DNA of 64,000 nucleotides from Thalassia testudinum (lineage: Eukaryota > Streptophyta > Magnoliopsida > Alismatales > Hydrocharitaceae), in the NCBI GenBank assembly GCA_037157565.1, contig JAZHRO010000019.1, positions 61,068,501 to 61,132,500 of the forward strand, read 5' to 3'. A model generated the notes under the pieces. It ran no database searches. It was given only the letters and a program-made list of their open reading frames with translations, and was not told the origin of the DNA. The translations under genes and the position numbers were made by a program. Positions 23,194 to 35,300 of the stretch are shown here, in pieces (the stretch's first letter is position 1; each line of letters opens with the position of its first letter).

Positions 23194-26100
23194 ATGAGTT
23201 GTGTAATGGATGTGATAGATAATGTGTATGAAAAGAAGGTTGTTGCAAACATACCAACAAGCGTGACCTTTTCGTCTTCATTCCATTGCAAACAAGAGGA
23301 GCCCAAAGAAGGAGAGCTTTTGGAAGGAGTGAAGCATCAGGACAAGAACAGACACAAACAAAACAATGATCGAGGTAAGTAAAAAGACATCATCATATGT
23401 TACCTTTGAAACCAAAATATCTTTCTTTGAGTTGATTACGAAAAATAAAGTTGTTATTCTAGGGTTTCATACAGACATTTTAGTAAATTTTAGTGTTTCT
23501 GATTAGGTCGAACATTTAGATGAAAAAATATAATGTCCGAATAAAAAATAGGGAATGCTTGCAAAAAGATGAGGGTGATTGTTGAAGATGATTAAAACAA
23601 AAAGATATTGTAACAAAAATGATTGACAAATGTAATAAATGGTTTCTAACATGAATTCCTATGTCTAATATATAGAGATATGGACCAGGGAATCAAGCAA
23701 CATGGTGGAGACAAACAAATCTAATGCAAGGGAGGAACGTACATCTTCCCAAGAGAAACAAGATTGGGAAAGTACGTCGAATGTACATCGTAGGTCCCAA
23801 AGGTTCTGGGAAGGCTGAGGAGACAAAAAAGAAAAGAGGTTACATTTTATTTAACTTACGTGGATATATCTTTGCATTACATAATCTAGATTCTGAAAGT
23901 AACAATGCATTTTTTCTTGAAAATATTTAATTTGACCTTGCTCTTGACATAACTATTTGTACAACATTTTGTGATACATCTTTGCATTAGCTTTACGTTA
24001 CTTGTGTTACAATTGTCGTAAGAATTTATAGATACTGAGAAGGTCACACATAGGTGCTACATACAACATTTTAAGGATTTCCTTGATAAGCACCTGCTCA
24101 GTGCCAAGTAAAAGGAACTCCTTGAGAAAACAACATTCCACTGTTTGATAGGAGTAGGCAAGATAAACGTGGTCACCAAAATTTTGAGATGATGATAGAA
24201 CAATATGCTGGTGACAAGAAATTCTTATTAGGGGATAGAATTGTGGAATTCTCCAATGAGGATATTGGGTTCATACTATGAATACCCAACAGTGGGTACA
24301 AGGTTAAAGTGAATGACAAGAGCCTTCCATGGCAAAGCTAATGCCATGAAACAATCTTCAAAAAGATGAGAAACTTGGGCAGGAGAAACATAGAACCAAT
24401 AATTCATACATATCATCAGTATGTACGTGATAGGTCCGTGTACATTTTTGTTACAAGACTGATATGCCTAATGTTCACAACATTCCTATTCCTTGATTCG
24501 GGGTACTCGTTCCCATGGATCGTGTTGAACTACATCGATTCACTTGAGGACACAAGGTACTTCAACTAGTCCATGACAGTCGTTGAGTTCATATTATTGA
24601 GGATGAGGGAGATGGCAAGGAAACTTGCTTCCAAGGAGGAGAACACATCATGTGTCTTGCTTGGCTACATAAATGGATGTGTGGCCTACTTGTATGTAAG
24701 TATTCTAATAAACAAAGAGGTTGTTAAATATGATGTTGTGTTATGGTTGTCTATTAATACATTTAAGTGAATGAAATAATATGTAGGTGTGGATGTTGGA
24801 GCATTGCTTCAAAGATTCATACGTAAACAGGGACCTGAGACCGAGGTTGAGGAAGTGGATGGGTCAAGCAATTGTCAAAATGAGGGACATGAATAACATT
24901 GAAGATGATGTGGTATGTTTGGATACATTGTGTTCTTACCAAAAATGATTTTATTTGTAATACAAATTGTATGAGCTAAGGAGATAAAAAATTTGTAAAA
25001 TTCTTCACAGATTGCAACAAATCTCATTCCTGAAAGAACGAGATGTTCAAAGTAGGGGCAAATGATTACATTTTGTCACTTGAGACCTTTGAGGCAAAGG
25101 GATTCTTGTATAGAAAGCCCTTTCAGATCATTGGTGCTCCAGGTGATTTAGTACCTCATATAGTAGAGGTACATGCTGAGGAGGGACCTTGCAGGAGAGA
25201 GACATGCAATTCAGAGATAAGGGCTCTGAGGGATGAGCTCGAGGATGCAAAGAAGAGGTTGGAGAGCCTTCAGGTGGAGATCATTAATGTGAAGAAGAAT
25301 AATGAGAGGTTGGTGGTTAAAAGTAGAAAGATGAATGAAGAAAGGGACTTTGGGGCTCAAACCTCGGACATATCTCTCAAAAAAAATATAGACGGGGCAA
25401 ATCTCAAGAAAGTTGGATACTAGTTTTGAAGCCCCATCATTTGACTTGGGACTAACACAAGAATGTGGTGAGGGAGAAAATAAGAAGGACAAAGGCGGGG
25501 AAGGTGAGGGGGATGTTGAGAATGAGGAAGAAGAAATGGAGGATAGCAATGTTACGTGAAGGCTAGTGGGGGGGTAGAAAAAGATTAAAGGAGACTGAGA
25601 AGGATGAAAGATTGACAACCAAAAAGAAAGGATGGACACCAAGCTCGATGATGAAGAGGATCAAACTAAGAACAGAAAAAAGGAAGACAAGGGTTGAATC
25701 AAAGCTTGATGATGTGGTGAAGAACATTGAAAGGGAGGAGGAATTTGAGAGTGAAGAACAACAAGGAAAAAAGGTGCATAAGAAGGCAAAAAACATAAAA
25801 ATGTTGAAAAGGAGTTAGTTGAGGTTGAGGACAATGGAGAGAGTGATGGAGAGGGGAAAACTGTAGTTGACCAACCAAGGAAGACAGGTACAGAGTTACC
25901 TGTGAATGATGATGTCAATAGTGATGCAGTAAGTACTTAATAGTATAGATCATTTATGTAATGACCAATGCTAACAACTATTGCACGATTATAATTATGT
26001 CAATGGCCCCTAATCTTTGAATTATAATATAATTATGACATGTGTAGTACCTATGTGATCCACATGACTATTACAATGGGCAGCATAAGGTTAGTGAGGA

Positions 26101-26330
26101 GGTGAACACGATAATTCAGGCATTTCTTTGGGATCCAGTGGATAGGTAAGAATACATAAATAACATATATTACTTCCTTTGATGTGTTAACTTCAACAGT
26201 TAAATAAATGTAATGCAATATGTTGTAGTCCAAATAGAAATTATCATACGCCATTGGATAACTACTGCAGGGGGCAACAAATACACCTTGCTGTATGGAG
26301 GAATGATTAAGGACACGGTAAATCATTACT
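23194..26330 (+). pseudogene. MULE accessory gene, plant-mobile-domain-like with coiled coil, spliced and truncated
   Basis: A multi-exon gene can be traced. Exon 1 starts with ATG at 23194 and ends at a consensus donor GTAAGT at 23375. Later segments are a basic Ser/Glu-rich part (about 23690-23830); a region with DFLDKHLLSAK and LLGDRIVEFSNEDIGF (about 24070-24290); FLDSGYSFPWIVLNYIDSLED and MTVVEFILLRMREMARKLASKEENT (24480-24650); CFKDSYVNRDLRPRLRKWMG (about 24800-24880); and a coiled coil (REIRALRDELEDAKKRLESL type, about 25190-25330) followed by a Glu/Lys-rich acidic stretch to about 25900. The layout (GDxxxxFxxEDIGxILGIP followed by coiled coil) resembles transposon-carried plant mobile-domain/Ulp1-associated proteins, but no Ulp1 catalytic triad is visible. 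Gene end lost at the gypsy insertion. Stops are present near 24110 and 24280. Confidence 0.5.
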
Positions 26331-26716
26331 TTTTAAAGTGTAATCTTACTATTTCAGTAGAATAGATACTACATTAACAATGTTGAGTAGCTTCTTGAAT
26401 AATTGATAGTAACGTCGCTATTTGTATTACAGCATTATGGTACTGAATAAAACTGTTAAAAAATTGATAAAATAGTATTACACATACGTACAATTCTATT
26501 ACAAGATAAGAATTACTTCTCACATAGAGATATTGAAGTTAATAGTGGAACTTTGTTGTAATGACCCGTTACACTTTTAACCATTTAAGACATCTGGAGT
26601 TTCAGTCAGACGTCTGGACCCGTTCCTAGACATCTGAAAGTGGAATTTTCGTACTACGCTTTATGCTCTGTGCGTGGGTAGCATGTAGAGGCCGTTTCTC
26701 TCTCTCTCTTCCTCAT

Positions 26717-26734
26717 CCCCCCCCCCCCCCCCCC
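26717..26734 (+). repeat. Poly-C homopolymer, 18 bases
   Basis: Uninterrupted C run in the 5' LTR of the gypsy element, just upstream of its TATA-like box. The matching place in the other LTR (38934-38939) has only a short C run, so it expanded after the LTRs separated or is a length artefact. Confidence 0.92.
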
Positions 26735-27345
26735 GAACCCTAAACCTTACACCCTCCTATTTATACCCCTCATTCCCCTCCTCCTCTCCTAACACCACCA
26801 GCCACCCCCACCTTCAGATCTCCAGTGCGGATGAGAGAGGTGAGTGGAGGGCAAGCGAGGGAGAGCGAGAGGGAAGAAGGAGAGTGTGGAAGGTTGAAGG
26901 ACCTTCGGGAGCTTAGCGGAGCTCACACGGCCAGCGGCAGGTGCGTGCACGCATGGAGGACGTTGGCGAGGAGCTGTCCAAGCTCCTGTAGCGGCTAGAG
27001 TTGCCGTCGCAGGAGGAGGCGCGAGCGGAGCAAGCTGCGAGCAGGTTCTGATACTGGAAGTTTTCCAATATCAGATGTCTGGAGTGACATCTAGATGATT
27101 GGCGAGGGATCTGGCGTCCGGAGCTAAGGTTGGACATTTGAGAGCACATATCGCGCGAGGTACATACGTTCCTACGCTGATTTCTCCCATGCAGAAGATC
27201 TCAGCGCAGGAGACATTATCGGCTGATCTGCGCCTGCATTTGCGTACGCAGGTGCAGCTTTGGGAAGGCATGCGGGACACTTTTCCATGTGCTTTTGGAC
27301 GTTGATCACATCACCAGACATCCGGAGGTGCTTCCAGACAACCGG

Positions 27346-29975
27346 TGTAACGACCCGGTTCCCGAGTCCCTACGAGACACGAGAACCGGACCGACTCGAC
27401 TAATCCCAAGACCTAGTCGTCCAACGAGGAAGTAACCAAAAGAGCAGTAAAATAAACCACATTCAGCATGAATATAACTAACAGTAAGGAAGTACAGCAG
27501 TAAGGAAAGAAACTACTACAGTAGATACCACCACAACAGTAGAACAACATTTATCATATAACAAGAACTGCAGGTAAAGAAAGTACGGCGGAAACAAAAA
27601 CTACTCACTAGAACAGAAACAAAAGAGGTACAAAAGATTGTGGTAAACTCTACTGGACTCTACTCGGCCCAGCATCCTCTGCAGCCGCCGACCCTGGCTG
27701 CTCAACACCTGGTCCTGAAAAAGGTAACGAGTGTAACACGTCAGCAAAACGCTGAGTAGAGTGGCAAACTAACTAAAGGCAACAGTAGAGTGTACAGTAG
27801 CTGTTATGTTCTATTACTTCCTTTAATCACATCTTTCAATTTTCTCACTATTTCATTTATTTCTCAAATCCTTTACTTGATCTCGAATGTCCTCGTGGGA
27901 ACGATCTTGATTGCAGTCTTTTCCAAAAGTAGAAGTAGCACGTGGTGCTCTCCTGGCCGGGAGAGTCCCCCGTGGTGATCCTACCCTCAGTCAACCACCC
28001 CAAGGTCACTGACAGACGTAACGGTGACTACGGCACGCGCGATAAACGCACAGGTAGCTAGCCCGCACTGGCACGCGGTCAGTCGTTTCCGTTAACGGGT
28101 GCGCCCAAAGCACAGCACGGAACCAGGGCAGAGCCCTCTCAGTAATAGGGGTCCAACCCCTCCACAGTAACCAAACCGGGGCCTTGCCCCTCCACAGTCC
28201 GCGCACCCTCGCCTGACTACCCTGGTTTGCCCTAGTGGGCCTAACAAGTCGGTGAAGGAGGCTAGCAGAACCCCGGGGCCCGTGGGGTAGCTAGTACTCT
28301 CCTAACACTAGTAGCTCTCCTCGGTATTACGTACACGAGGGCCAACAAGTCGGTACAGAGCGGCCAATCCTAACCCCGGGTCCCTGGGGTGGCTGGCCCC
28401 ACTCTGCACTAAACAGGTACAAGTACTTCCCTTGGTACTACGTACCCAAGAGACAGTACAACTACATCTCAGTTCCATTCCTTTTTCTTCCAGGAGTTCC
28501 ACTCCTAATTCCTCGTAGGGTTCCAACTCTTTATCTCAGAACATCATATGTTTCACTTTCCAGTTTCACATTCTCACAATCCATGATCTCAATCATGTTT
28601 CTTTATTCATAACAGGCAGCTGTTAATTCAATTTACAGGCAGCTTTATATTCCTTTCCATTTTTCCAAGACTGCAGTATTATACATTCCACTAGTTTTTC
28701 CATCCTAGGGTTCATGCCACATCCTAGGATCTAGCATACAACTAGTTTTCCAGCCCTAGGATTCATGCATCACCTAGGAGCTATCATTCCATACATTTCT
28801 CATTCCTAGGATTCATGCAATGTCCTAGATTCTAGTTATGGTTCCATACTTTAACAGATTTTAATAATAAACTTAAGCCACTCTACCAGGTACAACGGGA
28901 GTAATGGGGGCGTGATCGGGAATCCCGCGTGCCTCCGCGACTCTCAAGACTGCAACTGAACGAGGTCCTATCACAAGGATCAAACACAAGGAGTGTCTCA
29001 AAACAGTGTATAGCTACTGTAGACGGGTAGAGGAATTAATTCTGAAAAGAACGCAACTCGAATCGCGGAAAACGGAGCCTGAACGGGCCCTAAACGGGTC
29101 GAAAAAGACGATACTGTGCAAAATCAGGCGTCTGGAACTTCTTCCAGACGTCTTAAACAGTGGATCAGAGAATTACCTGTTCAGTGTGGTTTTCCAGACG
29201 TCCAGAAGTCTACGGGGATGTCTGTCCTAGCTCCCAGACGTCCGATGGTCACCCCGGACGTCTGGGGGTCACTCCTGCCGTCTGGTACAACTTCCAGACG
29301 TCTGATTCGCAAAGGATGGCGAATCAGCGAACCTGTGCACAGCCAACTCCCTCCCTTAGTACGGTCGGTCGACAGGAAGGAAGAAGAAAGCGGAATACAC
29401 ACCTTTCAGACGTCTGTATGAGCTACCAGACGTCGTCCTCGCCGTCTGCCTATCAACCCAGACGTCTGATTCTGGAAATTTTTCCAGAATCAGGGTGCTA
29501 CTCGGCCTCCGCTCGCGACGCTGCCCGCGTCGCACCTCGCGTGCCTGCTGCTCAGACTGCAGCAGGTCCCTCTCCGCGTCGTTCCGTGCCCCCTGCGCCC
29601 TCCGCCGGCCGGCCAAGCCGCTCCGGCGAGCTCGCCCTCGCACGTCGAACCTCCTCCGTGCTCACTGCGGCCGCCGCTGCCGCCCTCGCGCTCGCGCTCA
29701 CGCTCACGCTCACTGGCTGAAGGAGAAGAAGGAGGAGACGGTGCAGACGGGAGGGGAGGCGTGCCCTTTTAAGGCCGCGCGAGGAGGAGAGAGAAGGATT
29801 CGCGGCAGGGGAATCCTGCAGCCGCAGGAGGGAAGAAGGCGAATATGCGGTCTACGCGCTCAGGCGTGCAGACGACTCGCGTGTGTCGAAAATAACGGAT
29901 TTCCAGATGTCTGGTCAGACGTCTGGACAACCCTCCAGACGTCTTAAAAGATGTCTGCGCCACACGCTCGTTACA
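27346..29975 (-). mobile_element. Solo gypsy LTR nested inside the gypsy 5' LTR
   Basis: The plus strand begins TGTAACGACCCGGTTCCC and ends CACACGCTCGTTACA, the two tips being inverted repeats of each other. The target duplication is ACCGG (27341-27345) and ACTGG (29976-29980), one mismatch. The flanks rejoin exactly as in the uninterrupted copy at about 39515-39535. The sequence is closely similar over its length to the solo LTR at 57993-60689, in the same orientation. No interior or PBS is present. It carries many AGACGTCT-type palindromes near 29110-29475 and 29900-29950. Confidence 0.93.
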
Positions 29976-30866
29976 ACTGGAGACATTGTCCAACGTCTGG
30001 AACTATACTGTTTGGTTATGAGGGGCGAGACCCCTGCTTGGTTATGAGGGGCATGACCCCTGTCCTGAGGCAACAAGGGCCTATATTGTTCCGTGCTGTA
30101 CTTTGGGCGTACCCGTTAGCGGAAACGATTGACCGCGTGTCAGTGCGGGGTAGCTACCTGTGCACTTATCACGCATGCCGTAGTCATCGCTACGTCTTGA
30201 CAGTGACCTCAGGGTGGTTGACTGGGTGTAGGACTACCATGGGGGACTCTCCCAGCTAGGAGAGCACCACGTGTACCTTTTACTCTACGGAAAAGACTGC
30301 AATCAAGATTGTTCCATTAGGAACATGCAAGATCAAGAAATATCAAGATACTTTGAGAAATGGGTGAAATAGAAACATATCAAAATAGATAAATAGAAAT
30401 GGGAATTAAACTTGTTGTTTTTACTGTTTTGTACTTAGATAATATAAACACTACTCTACTCAGCATTCGCTGACTCTGTCTTTTCATAACATTGTTCAGG
30501 ACCAGGAGTTGAGCAACCCGAGTTTTTGGCTGCAAAGGGTGCTGGGCCTAGTCGAGTCCAGCCGTAGTTTTCTTCAGCACTTTTTTTTCTCTACTGTTGT
30601 AGTAAGTAATGGACACTTAGTTATTATTCTGCTACTTCTGTTTCCTTTCTGCTTTCCGTTGTTGTTGTTGTGGTAGTATGTACTGAGACAACTATTCTAT
30701 TTCTTTACTGCTTTGTATGTTTCTTCTACTTAGTTAAATTGCATGTGTGAATGTGGTTTATTTTCCTGCTGTTGGTTATTTCTTGTTGGACGACTAAGTC
30801 TTGGGATTAGTCGAGGCGAGTCGGTCTTGGGTCCTGTAGGGATCTGGGAATCGGGTCGTAACAAGA

Positions 30867-30878
30867 TGGTATCAGAGC
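30867..30878 (+). promoter_or_regulatory. Primer binding site of the gypsy element (initiator Met tRNA type)
   Basis: TGGTATCAGAGC lies three bases after the 5' LTR end. The same site, with one change after it, follows the LTR that ends at 41431 (41435-41446). Confidence 0.92.
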
Positions 30879-31035
30879 AAGGTCATCTCGAGAAATGAAC
30901 CAATTGGCTTGAGAATAACCACTCACATGCATATAACTAGGGTAGCCACCACAACGTATCGCTTTGATATTTGTTCTGAGTCTTTTTCGGTATCATTGAC
31001 ATTCTTGTTCTATCTTTCGCGTTTCCTTGCAGGAG

Positions 31036-32370
31036 ATGCCTCGTTGGGGAGTTCTCGAGGCGGGCCATGGTCACGACTGTGGACGAGGTCGAAGGAGCGG
31101 ATGTGCCGGACCTGAGGTACTAGTTGACCCACCTCTTCTCCTGGGCATTCAGGCCCAGGATCTCGCCCAGCTGATTGGAGACATCGTGTGAGAGGAGCTC
31201 CACCAGCCTCCACGGGCACCTCTCCTTGAGGATGTGGAGGGGGGATCCTCGGTGGGATAGAGAGATCGTCGCAGCGTCGGACGAGTAGGAGGGGGAGGGG
31301 GTGGTCCTCCACCACCCCCACCGCACTTTGACACTTCCGAGCACGAGCCCTCTTTGCCTGGAGGCATGCCCGTTCCCCCACTACAGCTACACCACGAGCT
31401 TTTCGGACAATTCTAGAAGCTGAAGCCCCCCTCCTTCAAGGGGGATGAGGACCCGTCTGAGGCAGAGGACTGGCTGGAGCAGATAGAGAAGGTGTTCAAC
31501 ACCCTTCGCCCTCCCGTGGAGTACCACGTGGCCTTTGCCACGTACCAGTTGGAGAGCGCAGTACATAGGTGGTGGAGGACAATCAGAGGCCAGGAGGGGA
31601 GAGAATTGACGTGGGACCAATTCGTGACTCTCTTCTGTGAGCAGTACTTTCCGCAGACCTGGCAAGACCAGAGGAGGCGGGAGTTTCACACTCTCTGCCA
31701 GGGGACGATGACTGTTAGCGCGTATCGCACGCATTTTCTGGAGCTGTCATGTTTTTCCTCGATAGCTGTGTCTACGGAGGAGTGCCTGTGGAGGTTTACT
31801 GAGGGGCTCTGATCTACTACTCGAGGGTATGTCAAACCCCTGAAGCTGCCCACTTTCTCACGAGTGGTTAAGGCAGCCATGACCTACGAGGAGACCAACC
31901 TGGTCGCACGAGACACTGACAGCGGACAGAAGAGGCCCTACTAGCCAGAGTACTCTTAGGGCCATCAAGAGAGGAGGCACTCGGCACCCGTAGGAGAGCT
32001 GTCTCGTTTTGCAGGGTCATTAATGTCCTTTGGGGGCCCTAGATAGGGGCTAGTTGCCAGCACCGGACCCCCGCCCAGCCGTCAGTAGGGACCTATTGAG
32101 GGAGGAGGTCGTGTTCCCCTCTGCTACTAGTGTGGCTATCCAGGCCACATCAGGAGGGACTGCCCATCTGGGGCGGAGCATAGTTGATGCTCCTCGCACC
32201 GAGCGTTGGAGGCCGAGCTAGTGGTCGTGGTCACCAGGGGCGTGGAGGGCAACAGTCACGAGGAGGGTACCGGCCAGCGGCTGCTCGCTCAACCTAGAGT
32301 GTAGCTGCTTCGTCTGCACTGAGGACTGAGGGGCGTATCAACGCCCTGACACACAGAGACGCCAGGGCTT
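31036..32370 (+). pseudogene. gag: Gypsy gag (capsid and CCHC zinc knuckle), degraded
   Basis: ATG at 31036 opens MPRWGVLEAG and the frame can be followed through stops at 31189, 31255 and 31411 to the capsid region. The Retrotrans_gag core is at 31492-31812, with VFNTLRPPVEYHVAFATYQLE, WWRTIRGQEG and LTWDQFVTLFCEQYFPQ. A CCHC knuckle (C-Y-stop-C-G-Y-P-G-H-I-R-R-D-C) is at 32122-32163, with its third residue changed to TAG. Gag would form the virus-like particle that packages the RNA. Further stops are mostly TAG in place of CAG. A frameshift separates it from the protease frame. A second partial copy lies at 41604-42218. Confidence 0.9.
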
Positions 32371-32378
32371 TAGGATCA

Positions 32379-35300
32379 GTGGTGGCAAGTATGGTTACTG
32401 TTTCTGGCAGATTAGTATATGTATTTTTTGATTCTGGAGCCACACACTCTTTCGTCGCTATGAGTTTTGCCGTCAGTTTGAGGCAGGGCAGTGTACTGTT
32501 AGAGGATCCGTTTGTGATCAGAGGATCAGGTGGCCAGTTGTTTGTAGCTGAGGAGGTCTACATGAACTGTGAGGTCAGTATAGGGGGACAAAGCCTCCCC
32601 GTTGACCTAATTGTGATACAGATGGAGGATTTTGGAGTGATCCTAGGGATGGACTGGCTGTCTGCCTATCACGCCCTGGTGGATTGTTTCAGGAGGAAGA
32701 TAGTCTTCTCTATACCAGAGTTGCCTCCCTTTGAGTTTCACGGACAGCCGGTGGATGGAGGTTTCATTTGCATCTCCGCGTTTCAGGCAACGAGGCTTTT
32801 GAGCCAGGGGTGTGAGGGCTTTTTGGCTTGTGTAGTGGCAGAGCCTAGCCCCGTGGCTGACTTTCAGAGTATCCCGATGGTTTGCAAGTACCCCAACATT
32901 TTTCTAGAGGAGCTGCCAGGACTACCGCCTGAGCGTGAGATTGAGTTTGAGATCTCACTATTACTGGGGACCAGCCTCATTTCTACTGCACCGTACCGGA
33001 TGGCACCGCTTGAGCTGCGAGAGCTCAATTCACACCTACAAGACCTGTTGGAGAAGGGTTTTGTGAGGTCCAGTGCGTCATCGTGGGGAGCCCCTGTGCT
33101 GTTTGTGAAGAAGAAGGATGGCACCCTGCGACTTTGTGTCGACTACCGACAGCTGAATAGGGTCACCATCAAGAACAAGTATCCGCTGCCAAGGATTGAC
33201 GACCTCTTCAATCAGTTGCAAAATGCCACAGTGTTCTCCAAGATAGATCTGAGGTCGGGCTACCACCAGTTGAGGATTGCTTGGGCGACGAGATCGTGTT
33301 TTAAAAGGACATTCATTGCAGTATAGTTTGAAATCGTTGTATAAACAATTTACAATTTTATTACTTGAAATTCAAAATTTTTCGAGGTCGAACTCAGGGA
33401 GCAAATTGGTATTTTAGAACTTAAGAACACAACTCTCAATAAAAAGCAATAACTAATTCAACCAAAATGTAATGTAGAAATAATGCTCAAAAGAATTGGA
33501 TGGCTGATAAGATATCAGACGTCTTAAAAATTCATGCTACAGTGCTTTATATGTGATTTTGGCCTTCTATGTCTTCTCTTTCTCTCTTCTTTCTCTTTCT
33601 ATTTTCTCTGTGGCTGGGCTTCTTCTTCTTCTGCTTAGCTGCTCCTGCTTCTCTCTTTCTTCTGCCCTTGCTTTCTCTCTTCCTTCTCTTCTTTGTCTTC
33701 CTACGGCTAAGTCTCTGCCTCTCTTCTTTTCTTCTTCAGGTACCTTCTTCTTCTTCTTCTTTTTCTTCTCTTCAGGCTTTGTCGCTTCTCTACCTTGAGT
33801 TCTTCCTTCTTCTGCCTTTGCCTTCAACCGCACCTTCTCCTTCCTCTTTCTTCAACCTCTGCCTCTGCAGCTACGTCCCCAACTTTGGCCTTGTCTTCTT
33901 CAACTACACCTCCAAGTCCTTCCTTCTTCTGCCTCAGCTTCTCTGCGGCTACAGTGCCGTCTTCCTTCTTCTTTGTTGCGCCTACCATCAAGTTCTTCCT
34001 CAGTTGCCTCCTCCTCCTTTCCTTGCACAGATCAGAGCAAAACCTACCCCTACCTTCCCCCGCGTCACTCTTTCTCTATTTCTCTCTTAGGAATGCTCTC
34101 CCAGAGCTAGGTAATCGAGTCAGGTCAAGCGCACCCGGGTCCAGGCCCACAGGCGTGTGTGGTAGGCGAGGAGTGCGTGGGATAGGTAATCGGGTTGGGT
34201 GCTAGATCCGTGGGGGCAGGTCGCGGATGAGGTTTGAGCTAGTGAGGGCGAGGGACCTCACCCTTGTGTTCTGAGGCAACCTAAAGAAAACACAAAAATA
34301 ATAAAAGGCGCTCACCTGCGCTGGGCATTTCCGAGGTGGGACTAAAGTCCCACCCACTTCTGCTGGCACCCACAGGAGGAAGGTCTACGCAATTGGTGTA
34401 GCTGGGGTCCTCGCTCTAGGTCGCGCCCTTACTGGATGTGTGCGCGCACTCCTTGTGCGTCACCTGAACTTGGAGGCCTGGAGCATTGCATCCTGGAACA
34501 AGCTTGCGAGCTCCTTGCTTGTGCTCCAATGGTGGAAAGGGGGTTGACACCTGTCAACACGAATATGGCCTTACGGCCCTGTCAAATCACAGGAAAACCT
34601 TCGCCGTATCACGGCGAAGGTGAGGTAGGGGTTAGTGTGGCTTAGAACGGCCTAGGAGCGAGTGCCTAGGTCGAACTATGACCGTGGGTGTGGGGTTGTT
34701 CGGTGGAGGTGTGGAGTGTGTGTGGCGGGCAGTGGAGATGGGGAAAGTGCTCAGTGGATGGTGACGGAGGTTTTGAGGGGTCTGGCGAGGTGGATGGAGG
34801 TGTGGAAGTGACGTAGACACCTCACCGGTGGTTGGCTGGAGATGGGAACGATGGTGGTGGTCAGTGGCAGTCGAGGGGTCGAAAGTGTGAATTGAGAGGG
34901 GAAATGAAGAGGGGGAGAGGAGGAACTTATCTGTGGGTCTCTAGACGAAGGGGAGAGATGGAGGGCTAGCGGCACGTATCAGCCATTGCCGGAGACGAAA
35001 GCCCTGAGGTGAGGATGACGACGACGAGGAAGGGGTCGGAAGGGCGCACGTGGGTACGGTGCGGCACGGCGCGGAGGAGCACGGAGGAGAAGACTCTACC
35101 ATTGGTATGGTGGCAGAGTGATGAGAGGAGGGAGAATAGGTCGCCGAGCTTGCGGGCAGACTACCGAAGATGAGGAAGATGAAATTCAGGGGGATTCTCA
35201 GGCAAGAACAAGCTTGCTCGATGCAGAGGGATCTCGGCATGGTTATAAAGGCACGGGTAGAAGGTCAGGCGCAAGGTGGTGGCCAAAAGTCCTCTCTGGA

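Larger units (their letters stand above)
26557..30863 (+). repeat. 5' LTR of the gypsy element, interrupted by a solo LTR and internally deleted
   Basis: Starts TGTAATGACCCGTTACAC and ends GGGTCGTAACA just before the PBS. A TATA-like element (CCTATTTATACC) lies near 26757. The sequence 27346-29980 is a nested insertion plus duplicated target. Against the right LTR at 38763-41431 it lacks about 1.0 kb: sequence matching 39545 is joined near 30003 to sequence matching 40590. An 18-base C run occurs at 26717-26734. Confidence 0.88.

Noticed and set aside
23194..26330. Ulp1-type cysteine protease
   Set aside because: The neighbouring architecture hints at it, but no His/Asp/Cys catalytic block is visible before the gene is cut at the gypsy insertion.
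33553..34205. Ser/Leu/Phe-rich frames in the CT-rich tract
   Set aside because: Low-complexity translation of a homopyrimidine stretch in a solo LTR.
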